Shown: positions 1-5,797 of the stretch, one piece after another
How the letters are laid out: each line of letters begins with the position of its first letter
How positions within the stretch are numbered: position 1 is the first letter of the stretch
Assembly: GCA_027858555.1 (NCBI GenBank)
Contig: JAQICP010000540.1
Location: forward strand, 1-8,409
From: Vallitaleaceae bacterium
GTDB lineage: Bacteria > Bacillota > Clostridia > Lachnospirales > Vallitaleaceae
Direction of reading: 5' to 3'
Length of the DNA stretch: 8,409 bases
Notes under the pieces: model-generated
Databases searched by the model: none
Seen by the model: only the letters and a program-made list of their open reading frames with translations
Told to the model about the DNA's origin: nothing
Translations under genes and position numbers: made by a program

Positions 1-30
1 CGGTTCTGAATGTGTTATAGCAACTATTAT

Positions 31-60
31 TTGAATATTATTGTTATGATAGGGTATAAT
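31..60 (+). promoter_or_regulatory. Possible sigma-A promoter pointing toward the integrase 3' end
   Basis: TTGAAT at 31-36 and a consensus TATAAT at 55-60 are separated by 18 bp, a good match to a housekeeping promoter. It reads rightward, so the transcript would start near 67, cross the repeat region and run antisense into the integrase gene. No gene follows on this strand for about 2 kb. It may be the promoter of a host gene displaced by the element, an antisense promoter, or a chance match in AT-rich DNA. Confidence 0.35.
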
Positions 61-120
61 TATTGTAATAGAAAATGCAATGCTACTATCTGCCACCTAG
101 TCACGACTCATGTAGAGACG

Positions 121-220
121 GTTTGTAGACTTTACCTTAAATAAAGGGTTTGCGGGCTATTACCAAATCAGAAATAGCCATTTGCCGACGGTTTGCCGAC
201 GAAAAAAATCGCTTGCCGAC
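121..220. repeat. TTGCCGAC repeat cluster, likely integrase arm-type sites
   Basis: The octamer TTGCCGAC occurs exactly at 182-189, 193-200 and 213-220, ending 3 bp before the integrase stop codon. Starts are 11 and 20 bp apart, close to one and two helical turns. Degenerate copies are TTGCGGGC at 150-157 and TTGTAGAC at 123-130. Clusters of short direct repeats beside the 3' end of a tyrosine integrase gene commonly bind its N-terminal arm domain, which is the inferred role here. A hairpin GGCTATT/AATAGCC (155-161 with 173-179) lies inside the cluster. No tRNA or other obvious target gene end is recognisable in 1-120, so the crossover core was not located. Confidence 0.5.
155..179 (-). terminator. 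Hairpin downstream of the integrase, weak terminator candidate
   Basis: GGCTATT (155-161) pairs perfectly with AATAGCC (173-179) around an 11-nt loop, about 45 bp beyond the integrase stop. There is no T-tract on the minus-strand exit side (CGCAAACCC follows), so it is not a canonical intrinsic terminator. It may instead belong to the attachment-site architecture. Confidence 0.2.
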
Positions 221-223
221 AAA

Positions 224-1297
224 TTACATTAAAGAACTAGCAATGGAGTCTATCGCGAGTGCTGCGGTGGATTCCATTTTTTTAGTTACATGAGCATAGG
301 TATCTAGTGTCGTAGCAATCTTAGAATGACCTAGCCTTTCTTGAATTACTTTAGGATTAATATTGGCTTCAAGCAGTAAAGTTGCATGGGTATGTCGTAA
401 ACTATGAGAATGAAAATCGATATGCAGTTCATGATTTATAACCCTACTTAAATATTTGAATGAGTTGGTTGTTAGTGGTTCTCCAGACTCTTTCACGCAA
501 ACACGATTAGAATCTATATAGTACTGGCCATATTTTAATCGATTACGCTTTTGCATAATATTCGCCTGTTTTAGGATAGTGCTTAGCTCGGTGCCTATCT
601 TAATGTCTCGATTGGAGCTAGAGGTCTTAGGCGGTCCTAATTCAGTTATACCATTCGCTTTATTGATTAGTGTATGTCTTACCCAAATGACGCCAGATAT
701 CAAATCTATGTTTTCCCATTCAGGTGCGCAAACTTCACCCCCACGCATACCAGTGTGAAATGCTATCTGTAAAGCTAGGTTATAATTAGATGAGGTGGGA
801 AACCTCTCGATTATTCTACTGTAATCTTCTAATGAAATAATCTTGAGATCGTTGACTTTTGGGAGCTGAGTCATCTTAGGAATCTTGACAAGTCTTGTAG
901 GGTCTTGTTTAATAAACTGATAAGGATACTCAGCCAAAGAGAAAGATTTTGTGAGGACACCCATAAAATTACTGAGTGAGCTTTTTGAATAACCTTCGCT
1001 ATACTTGTCATTGATAAGACCTTGTATGATGCCAGGGGTAATAGATGATAGCCTGTATTTGCCTATGTGAGGCTTAATATGCTTGTTGATAATTGTTGTA
1101 TAATACATGATAGTATTGTGTCTCAAACTCACATGAACATAATTCTCCATCCAATAATCAAGATAATCTGATACACTAGTTTCGGATTCACTAAAAAGTT
1201 GACCAACGCGTTCGATACGTTTACGATTACCACCAACTTGCGCTAAGTCAAAGCTATAATACCATTTTTCACCACGTCTTCTTACTGATCCATTCAT
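224..1297 (-). CDS. int: Tyrosine recombinase/integrase (Tn916/phage type), arm domain shortened
   Basis: Site-specific integrase of 357 residues that would integrate or excise a mobile element. The N-terminus (residues 1-32, with the KWYYSFD motif) is the start of an AP2-like arm-binding domain. The core-binding SAM-like domain spans about 41-140 and the catalytic domain about 150-345. Catalytic residues are visible: Arg185 in TGMRGGEV, Lys224 in PPKTSS, His298 and Arg301 in HSLRH, His324 in LGHS, and the nucleophile Tyr334 in DTYAHV. The start is supported by AGAAAGGAG six bases upstream (1304-1310). Relatives, as I remember them, are about 380-390 residues and carry roughly 25 more residues between RIERVG and SVSDYLDYW, so an in-frame deletion in the arm domain is inferred. 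The gene follows the truncated recombinase gene by 13 nt, probably in one transcript. The family is certain; activity is doubtful. Confidence 0.93.
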   Translation of the reverse strand: MNGSVRRRGEKWYYSFDLAQVGGNRKRIERVGQLFSESETSVSDYLDYWMENYVHVSLRHNTIMYYTTIINKHIKPHIGKYRLSSITPGIIQGLINDKYSEGYSKSSLSNFMGVLTKSFSLAEYPYQFIKQDPTRLVKIPKMTQLPKVNDLKIISLEDYSRIIERFPTSSNYNLALQIAFHTGMRGGEVCAPEWENIDLISGVIWVRHTLINKANGITELGPPKTSSSNRDIKIGTELSTILKQANIMQKRNRLKYGQYYIDSNRVCVKESGEPLTTNSFKYLSRVINHELHIDFHSHSLRHTHATLLLEANINPKVIQERLGHSKIATTLDTYAHVTKKMESTAALAIDSIASSLM

Positions 1298-1310
1298 AAA
1301 TATCTCCTTT

Positions 1311-1661
1311 CTATAAAATGATTAGATTAAATACAGCAGGACTTAATAATGTATGTTTTACGCCATCTAGATTATTATGCATGAACTGGATAGCTGACAA
1401 CTCTGTCTTGATATAGCTATCTGTACAGTCTCTGCTTTTTAGATAATCAACATAGGCGAATAGGTGTTTATCCTGAAGATTAACTAGTTTTTGTAACTTG
1501 AATTCACCTCCTACGAATTTTATAAAACGTACTTGGGCAGAAAGATAACGACGCCTCGTTGAATACTTCCTTTGATTATTAAGTCTCACAGTTTTCTGAA
1601 ATTGTATGCCAAGCGTGTCTACAGAACCGATACCGATTTTTTTCCAATTATATTTCATCAT
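1311..1661 (-). pseudogene. Truncated second recombinase, N-terminal core-binding domain only
   Basis: A 116-residue protein resembling the N-terminal SAM-like domain of another integrase family (phage integrase N-terminal type, found on clostridial and bacillus plasmids and ICEs). The stretch from RKYSTRRRYLSAQ through YIKTELSAIQFMHNN matches that domain. The usual C-terminal catalytic half, with the Arg-His-Arg-Tyr set, is absent: the reading frame stops right after AVFNLIIL, and the integrase Shine-Dalgarno follows directly. The first ATG (1661) and second ATG (1658) are adjacent; AAGGA at 1666-1670 lies 4 or 7 nt away, slightly favouring 1658. The most likely reading is an older recombinase gene cut off by arrival of the integrase module. 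It could alternatively be expressed as a stand-alone DNA-binding domain, since its own frame is intact. Confidence 0.7.
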
Positions 1662-1686
1662 TCAATCCTTTCCATCTTGTGGTTAA

Positions 1687-1754
1687 GACCCCAAAGGAAT
1701 AGTACCCAAAAAGCATATATTATTCATGCGTACTACAAATAACCCTAAGGGGTC
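1687..1754. repeat. Nested imperfect dyad upstream of the truncated recombinase gene
   Basis: Four arms are mirrored in order: GACCCC (1687-1692) with GGGGTC (1749-1754), AGG (1695-1697) with CCT (1744-1746), AGTAC (1701-1705) with GTACT (1730-1734), and GCAT (1713-1716) with ATGC (1726-1729). It lies 25 bp upstream of the minus-strand ribosome binding site, where the promoter for the recombinase operon should be. A weak ATGAAT-N17-TACTAT promoter (minus strand, 1727 to 1699) falls inside it. It could be a protein-binding site or a leader hairpin. The role is unknown. Confidence 0.35.
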
Positions 1755-1984
1755 AAGTAACATAAATATTAATATTCTGTTGTGGGTTTGGTGAAATAAG
1801 AGAAAGCTCGGTTATGAATAGCTTGGCCATTTGAGTAGTATCTAAGATGCAATGTCTGATCAAGAGATAGACATTGTTGCCAGTTCTCTGCCCTAATTTC
1901 ACAATATCATAATATATCTAGGAAAACAAGCGAACAAAATAAAAATAGTGCGAAAGAACTAAATCAAAAAAATAAAATAAAAAC
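1755..1984. other. Gene-free AT-rich spacer with small dyads
   Basis: No reading frame with a credible start and ribosome binding site is seen on either strand. Structures noted are the 12-bp palindrome AATATTAATATT at 1765-1776 and a perfect 8-bp hairpin, CAATGTCT (1850-1857) with AGACATTG (1869-1876), loop 11 nt, with no T-tract. The end of the spacer (about 1965-1983) is almost pure A/T and leads into the promoter at 1985. Confidence 0.5.
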
Positions 1985-2013
1985 TTGAAATAAATGAATA
2001 CATTAGCTATCCT
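1968..2013 (+). promoter_or_regulatory. Promoter for the excisionase-like gene, with A-rich upstream stretch
   Basis: TTGAAA (1985-1990) and TATCCT (2008-2013) are 17 bp apart, a reasonable sigma-A promoter. The A-rich stretch 1968-1983 immediately upstream resembles an UP element. Transcription would start near 2020, giving a leader of about 118 nt before the start codon at 2138. The -10 match is 4 of 6, so this is a prediction from spacing and context. Confidence 0.5.
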
Positions 2014-2025
2014 TAAATAGAACTA

Positions 2026-2110
2026 TTTGTGCAGGTCAGAGGATCTGGGTTGAATAAGCTAATACGAAGGTTAAGGAATTAACTATGTATTAGTTTTTTA
2101 TTTGCACAAA
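2026..2110 (+). terminator. Structured leader with intrinsic-terminator-like hairpin (possible attenuator)
   Basis: AAGCTAATAC (2056-2065) pairs with GTATTAGTTT (2087-2096; one G-U pair). Inside it GGTTAA (2069-2074) pairs with TTAACT (2079-2084; one G-U pair) around a GGAA tetraloop. Six T residues follow at 2094-2099. This is a good intrinsic terminator shape placed 38 nt before the start codon of the following gene. Outside it, TTTGTGCA (2026-2033) pairs exactly with TGCACAAA (2103-2110), and CAGA (2037-2040) with TCTG (2044-2047). Upstream sequence can compete: ATTAGCT (2002-2008) with AGCTAAT (2057-2063), and CCTTAA (2011-2016) with TTAAGG (2071-2076). That competition could act only on transcripts starting upstream of the 1985 promoter. 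Confidence 0.5.
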
Positions 2111-2122
2111 AACAGTTAGCCG

Positions 2123-2130
2123 AAAGGAGG
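2123..2130 (+). promoter_or_regulatory. Strong ribosome binding site AAAGGAGG
   Basis: A full-consensus Shine-Dalgarno lies 7 nt before ATG 2138. It fixes the start of the small helix-turn-helix gene and lies 23 nt beyond the T-tract of the leader hairpin. Confidence 0.85.
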
Positions 2131-2137
2131 TAGAAAT

Positions 2138-2326
2138 ATGTTATTAACTGTCAAAGAAGTTGCCTTGGAACTGAAAACTAATGTCAACACCGTCTACGAA
2201 CTCATCAATCATAATCTACTGATTGGTTTGAAACTGGGAAGATTAAAAGTACCAGATTATGAAGTTGAAAGATTCATAAGAGAAAACATGGGACAAGATG
2301 TGATGGAGAAGATGGTGCAGAGGTAG
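2138..2326 (+). CDS. Excisionase-family helix-turn-helix DNA-binding protein
   Basis: A 62-residue protein made almost entirely of one winged-helix-type domain of the excisionase/MerR-like HTH_17 family. LTVKEVALELKTNVNTVYEL (residues 3-22) is the helix-turn-helix, and LKLGRLKVPDYEVERFIRE (31-49) contains the wing and the typical last helix. Such proteins act as recombination directionality factors beside tyrosine integrases, or as small regulators. The nearby integrase favours the first role, but here the gene is divergent from int and 477 bp away from the recombinase operon rather than just upstream on the same strand as in Tn916. The start is well defined by AAAGGAGG. Expression may depend on the structured leader. 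The fold is clear; the exact role is inferred. Confidence 0.8.
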   Translation: MLLTVKEVALELKTNVNTVYELINHNLLIGLKLGRLKVPDYEVERFIRENMGQDVMEKMVQR

Positions 2327-2575
2327 AGTTTTAGAGCAAGAAGAATTACTAATAAGTCGACGACTATTCACCAAAAGGTAGAATAGATAAAATAAATGAC
2401 ACATTGAATTGTGAAAATAGAAGTTACATTAGATCTAGAATAGAAGTATTTAATTCAGAGAAGTTAGGTCGTTAAAAAGTGGAATCGTTGAGAAACAGTG
2501 CTCATACCTCTGAACACTTAGTTTATGAATTATAATGGAAAAGTGATGGATGAGTTATGAGTTCTAAAACACCTA
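2327..2575. other. Gene-free spacer between mobile-element remnant and nag locus
   Basis: No convincing gene on either strand. A hairpin AAAC-AGTG (2493-2500) with CACT-TA-GTTT (2515-2524; two-base bulge) is present, without a T-tract. AATAGAAGT occurs twice (2416-2424 and 2439-2447). The right boundary of the mobile element should lie here or upstream if the nag genes are host DNA. I compared this stretch with 1-223 by eye and found no convincing att-type direct repeat. Confidence 0.5.
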
Positions 2576-2604
2576 TTGACAACCCAAAGTCTTAATGCTA
2601 AAAT
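2576..2604 (+). promoter_or_regulatory. Strong sigma-A promoter of the ROK-nagA-nagB locus
   Basis: Consensus TTGACA (2576-2581) and TAAAAT (2599-2604) are separated by 17 bp, the best promoter in the window. The predicted start near 2611 falls inside the first operator-like site, so a protein bound there would block initiation. It should serve the ROK gene and probably nagA and nagB by readthrough. Confidence 0.8.
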
Positions 2605-2629
2605 AAAGTAAATAAAGTTAACTAATGAA
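2602..2629 (+). promoter_or_regulatory. Putative ROK-repressor operator, copy 1
   Basis: This 28-bp site matches 3812-3839 at 25 of 28 positions (differences at site positions 11, 13 and 26). Its core is the palindrome AGTTAACT (2616-2623) extended to AAGTTAACTAAT, with an AAAGTAA half-site upstream. It overlaps the -10 box and the transcription start of the ROK gene, the usual place for a repressor. Binding by the adjacent ROK protein is inferred from repetition and position. Confidence 0.7.
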
Positions 2630-2643
2630 TTGGTGGAAAAACG

Positions 2644-3792
2644 ATGGACTATCAGGCGCGTACTCAGAGCAATGTCAAACTTAAGAATCAGCAGATTATT
2701 TTACAGCTCTTAATCAATGAAGGGTCTATGACACGCGCAGATCTGGCTAAAAAGATGCGTTCCTCCAAGCCGACAATCTCTAAAAATGTGGAAGAACTGA
2801 TTAAGGACCATAAAGTCATTGAAGCTGGCAAAGATGATAACTTAGTAGGTAAAAAGGGTGTGCTTCTTGACATCAATGCCGACTATGGCTATGTATTGGC
2901 GTTAGATTTGTCCAAAAATCAGTTTCGTGCTGTACTTGCCAATCTAAAAGAAGAATGGCTTGCTACCAGCCGAACATCACTTGATGAATACCTGTTGGAA
3001 GGCAGTGAGTTTGAAGTGGATATCCTTCAGATTCTCAAGAATTTCATCAAAGACAGCAAAGTACCGCAAGAGAAAATTTTGCAAGTAACGTTATCATATT
3101 CTGGTGTCGTTGGTCATAATGATGAACTCTACTTGACTAACCTCAAATACAAAGAGACATTACTGAACCAATTGGTGCCTTTTGTTAGGAATGAGCTAAT
3201 GAAACCACTGTTGATTAAGAACGATATCAATCTGGCAGCACTGGCAGAAAAAAAATATGGCCGTTTTTCGGATTCAGAGAATATGTACCTTCTAAGTGCA
3301 GATATTGGTGTTGGTGTAGGGATTATTATCCACAATGAATTATATGAAGGCGACAGAAATGCTGCCGGTGAAGTTGGCTTTGTTCTCCCGGTACAGCATA
3401 GAGATGGCCGTTATTTAACCATTGAAGAGCGTGTAAGTCTTCACACACTGGCAGTGAGATACAGGGCTATTAAAGGACCTAAGATGAAGTATGAAAATCT
3501 TAGTGCAGATGTTGAGGCAGGCGACAGTGAAGCAATTGCGATATATGAAGACGTACTTGAAGATTTGTCAGTGACCATCACCAACATTGCTTCAATTCTG
3601 GACATTAAAAACGTTGTGGTTACAGGTCGGCTTTTTGACCTGAAATTATCAATGATAGAAGATTTGAATGAACGCATTGAGAAAATGACCCCGTTTGATA
3701 CTATTGTTATCAAGACTAACTTGGATAAGATGTCCTTAAGAGGCGCAGTTGCAGTAAGTATTGAGATCGTTGTCGCCGGATTGGTTGAGTGA
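2644..3792 (+). CDS. ROK-family transcriptional repressor (NagC/XylR type)
   Basis: A 382-residue sugar-responsive repressor. An N-terminal MarR-like winged helix-turn-helix (about 14-60; MTRADLAKKMRSSKPTISKN) precedes a ROK sugar-binding domain (about 80-380). ROK features visible are KNDINLAAL with Asp194 at the sugar-kinase base position, DIGVGVGIII (220-229) and AAGEVGF (240-246). The phosphate loop of ROK kinases is lost (LALDLSKNQ), as expected for a regulator. The usual ROK zinc motif (His plus CxCGxxGCxE) after GEVGF is also absent. Start ATG 2644 has GGTGG 7 nt upstream (2632-2636). The neighbours nagA and nagB and two matching operator-like sites indicate control of amino-sugar use, with a GlcNAc- or GlcN-phosphate as likely effector (inferred). 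Calling it nagC would overstate the case, because the family also contains xylose and other regulators. Confidence 0.9.
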   Translation: MDYQARTQSNVKLKNQQIILQLLINEGSMTRADLAKKMRSSKPTISKNVEELIKDHKVIEAGKDDNLVGKKGVLLDINADYGYVLALDLSKNQFRAVLANLKEEWLATSRTSLDEYLLEGSEFEVDILQILKNFIKDSKVPQEKILQVTLSYSGVVGHNDELYLTNLKYKETLLNQLVPFVRNELMKPLLIKNDINLAALAEKKYGRFSDSENMYLLSADIGVGVGIIIHNELYEGDRNAAGEVGFVLPVQHRDGRYLTIEERVSLHTLAVRYRAIKGPKMKYENLSADVEAGDSEAIAIYEDVLEDLSVTITNIASILDIKNVVVTGRLFDLKLSMIEDLNERIEKMTPFDTIVIKTNLDKMSLRGAVAVSIEIVVAGLVE

Positions 3793-3811
3793 TAACGGAT
3801 ATGTTTTTGGC

Positions 3812-3839
3812 AATAAAGTAAGTTAAGTTAACTAATCAA
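3812..3839 (+). promoter_or_regulatory. Putative ROK-repressor operator, copy 2 (upstream of nagA)
   Basis: The second copy of the 28-bp site, with the palindromic AGTTAACT at 3826-3833, lies between the ROK stop and the nagA start. I could not find a convincing promoter at the corresponding place (TTGAGT at 3785 has no good -10 at the right distance). It may therefore regulate a weak nagA promoter, act as a roadblock to readthrough, or cooperate with copy 1 about 1.2 kb upstream by looping. Confidence 0.65.
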
Positions 3840-3860
3840 CCAACCAATCAAGCAACTCAA
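3837..3860 (+). repeat. CAAC/CAAT short tandem tract before nagA
   Basis: A run of CAAC, CAAC, CAATC, AAGC and AACTC units without G-C pairing potential lies between operator copy 2 and the nagA ribosome binding site. It would form an unstructured stretch in the mRNA leader. A simple sequence; function unknown. Confidence 0.35.
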
Positions 3861-3876
3861 AAAGGAGCTGGTACTG

Positions 3877-5034
3877 TTGAAAAGTATTATAAACGGCAAA
3901 GTGTTTTACAAAGGTGAATTTCATGAGGATTTGGTACTGGTTTACGAGACATCTGTGAAAGAAGTATTCTCTGTTTCTGATTATAAGGATTACAGATCAA
4001 GCAATAAAATAATCGAAGAAACGGATGCCAAAGGCTCTTATGTATTGCCAGGATTCATCGACGTACATATTCATGGTTACAAAGGCATTGATACCATGGA
4101 TGGTGATCCAGAGCGGCTAGAAGAAATGGCTGAACTCATTGGCGAGAATGGCGTTACAGCATTTTTACCCACGACTATGACCATGTCTATGGGAGCTATA
4201 AGAAATGCACTTGATTCAATCAGAGTGGTGCAACAGAAGACAGACGTCAAAGGTGCAATCATATTGGGCGCTCATCTGGAAGGCCCGTTTATCAGTGAAG
4301 GGTTTAAAGGCGCTCAATCAGCAGTGTTCATACATCTGCCCGACGAAGCATTGATTGAACAATACCTGGATATAATCAAAGTCATTACCATTGCACCGGA
4401 AGTTGACGGAGCTATGGAGATGATTAGCAATTATAAAGACCAGATTAATTTCTCGTTGGGTCACACGGGTGCTACATATGAACAAGCTAAGGAAGCTTAT
4501 GAAATAGGTGCAACCGGCACAACCCATCTTTTTAATGCGATGACAGGCATTCATCACAGAAAACCCGGTGTGGTTGGCGCTGCTTTGAACGGTGGTTGTT
4601 ACAGTGAGGTTATTGCAGACAATATTCACCTTAATCCAGGGTTGTTCAAAATGATTGCCAGAACAAAGGGACTGGATAAACTTTTGCTAATTACGGACTG
4701 CATGCGTGCAGGCGGTTTAGATGAAGGAATCTATACACTCGGCGGTCAGGAAGTCATAGTGAAGAATGGACAGTGTAGATTGACTGACGGTACTCTTGCA
4801 GGCAGTGTATTGAAGTTGAATGAAGGATTGAAAAATTTCACGCTGGCTATTGAAGAAGAATTGGCTGAGGCGATACCTATGGTAACGATAAATCAAGCAA
4901 AGTATCTAGGAGTGGAAAATCGCATGGGCACCCTTGATCAAAACAAAGAGGCGAACATTGTTTTGATGAATGAAGCCTTTTTTATAGAAACAACCATCGT
5001 GAAAGGGAAAAAAATATATGAAAGTCGTGTATAA
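3877..5034 (+). CDS. nagA: N-acetylglucosamine-6-phosphate deacetylase
   Basis: Cytosolic amidohydrolase of 385 residues that removes acetate from GlcNAc-6-phosphate to give GlcN-6-phosphate. The metal and active-site set is complete: His64 and His66 in DVHIHG, Glu135 in HLEGPF, His196 in LGHTGAT, His217 in THLFNAM, and catalytic Asp274 in LLITDCM. Substrate-site residues include His227 in IHHRKPG and His251 in DNIHLNP. The ADGTLAG-type motif appears as DGTLAGS (304-310). The length is normal for the family. The start is TTG, chosen because AAAGGAG (3861-3867) lies 9 nt upstream and the protein then begins with the usual short strand motif (KSIINGKVF). It overlaps the next gene by 17 bp, so translation is probably coupled. 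It is likely repressed through operator copy 2. Confidence 0.96.
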   Translation: MKSIINGKVFYKGEFHEDLVLVYETSVKEVFSVSDYKDYRSSNKIIEETDAKGSYVLPGFIDVHIHGYKGIDTMDGDPERLEEMAELIGENGVTAFLPTTMTMSMGAIRNALDSIRVVQQKTDVKGAIILGAHLEGPFISEGFKGAQSAVFIHLPDEALIEQYLDIIKVITIAPEVDGAMEMISNYKDQINFSLGHTGATYEQAKEAYEIGATGTTHLFNAMTGIHHRKPGVVGAALNGGCYSEVIADNIHLNPGLFKMIARTKGLDKLLLITDCMRAGGLDEGIYTLGGQEVIVKNGQCRLTDGTLAGSVLKLNEGLKNFTLAIEEELAEAIPMVTINQAKYLGVENRMGTLDQNKEANIVLMNEAFFIETTIVKGKKIYESRV

Positions 5035-5797
5035 CAGTATGATTATCTTCGTAAAGGAAGACTATGAGGCAATGAGTAAAAAGGCGGCGAATATGGTCGC
5101 CGGTCAGGTGAACCTCAAATCTAACAGCGTATTGGGTTTGGCGACAGGATCAACACCGGAAGGTATGTACAGGGAATTGGTTGAACTCTATAAAGATGAC
5201 CGTATTGATTTTGCGGAGGTCACCACCTTTAACCTAGATGAATACTATGAACTACCAATAGAGAATGATCAAAGTTATGCTTATTATATGAATAAGAACT
5301 TCTTTAGCCAAGTGAACATCTCAAGTGAGAACATTCACGTACCTAATGGCATCTCGGATGATGTGGCAGGTGTTTGTGAAGCCTATGACCGCCTTATCGA
5401 AAGGAATAACAACATCGATCTTCAGATATTAGGGATAGGCAATAACGGTCACATCGGATTCAATGAGCCTGATGTTAAGTTTGAAGCAGGTACGCATCTT
5501 GTTCAACTGGATGAAGATACCATTGAAGCCAATGCAAGATTTTTTAAATCGGTGGATGACGTACCTAGGAAAGCTATCAGTATGGGCATTAGGAACATTA
5601 TGCATACCAAAAAAATTATTCTTATTGCCAATGGTGCCAACAAAGCTTCAATACTGAAAGAAATGCTCTTTGGACCAGTAACACCGAATATACCTGCTTC
5701 TGTAATTCAACTTCATAACGATGTGACCATAATCCTTGATAAAGAAGCGGCCAAATATGTGTTAGAAGAATTAAAGATGAGAGGTGTCATTCAGTGA
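5018..5797 (+). CDS. nagB: Glucosamine-6-phosphate deaminase
   Basis: Cytosolic isomerase/deaminase converting GlcN-6-phosphate to fructose-6-phosphate and ammonia, the step after NagA. Family motifs are LGLATGSTPEGMY (39-51, phosphate loop), TFNLDEYYELP with the catalytic Asp74, GIGNNGHIGFNEP with His145 and Glu150, and ANARFF (171-176). The Asp141 of the E. coli enzyme is Asn143 here, as in B. subtilis NagB. Two starts are possible. ATG 5018 overlaps nagA by 17 bp and has AAAGGG 10 nt upstream (259 residues). ATG 5039 begins just after the nagA stop, aligns with the N-terminus of B. subtilis NagB (252 residues) but lacks a ribosome binding site. I keep 5018 for the binding site; reinitiation at 5039 is possible. 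Confidence 0.96.
   Translation: MKVVYNSMIIFVKEDYEAMSKKAANMVAGQVNLKSNSVLGLATGSTPEGMYRELVELYKDDRIDFAEVTTFNLDEYYELPIENDQSYAYYMNKNFFSQVNISSENIHVPNGISDDVAGVCEAYDRLIERNNNIDLQILGIGNNGHIGFNEPDVKFEAGTHLVQLDEDTIEANARFFKSVDDVPRKAISMGIRNIMHTKKIILIANGANKASILKEMLFGPVTPNIPASVIQLHNDVTIILDKEAAKYVLEELKMRGVIQ

Noticed and set aside
1..120. tRNA gene as integration target
   Set aside because: No cloverleaf arms, TTCGA-type T-loop or CCA end could be found in this stretch.
182..220. CRISPR-like array
   Set aside because: Repeats are only 8 bp, irregularly spaced, with no true spacers and no cas genes.
2416..2447. AATAGAAGT direct repeat, 23 bp apart, as an att or regulator site
   Set aside because: Only nine bases in AT-rich DNA, not matched near the integrase end; chance is likely.
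2688..4629. Several minus-strand open frames of 60-100 codons inside the ROK and nagA genes
   Set aside because: They are antisense to well-supported genes, have no ribosome binding sites or recognisable motifs, and are serine/isoleucine-rich as expected for shadows.
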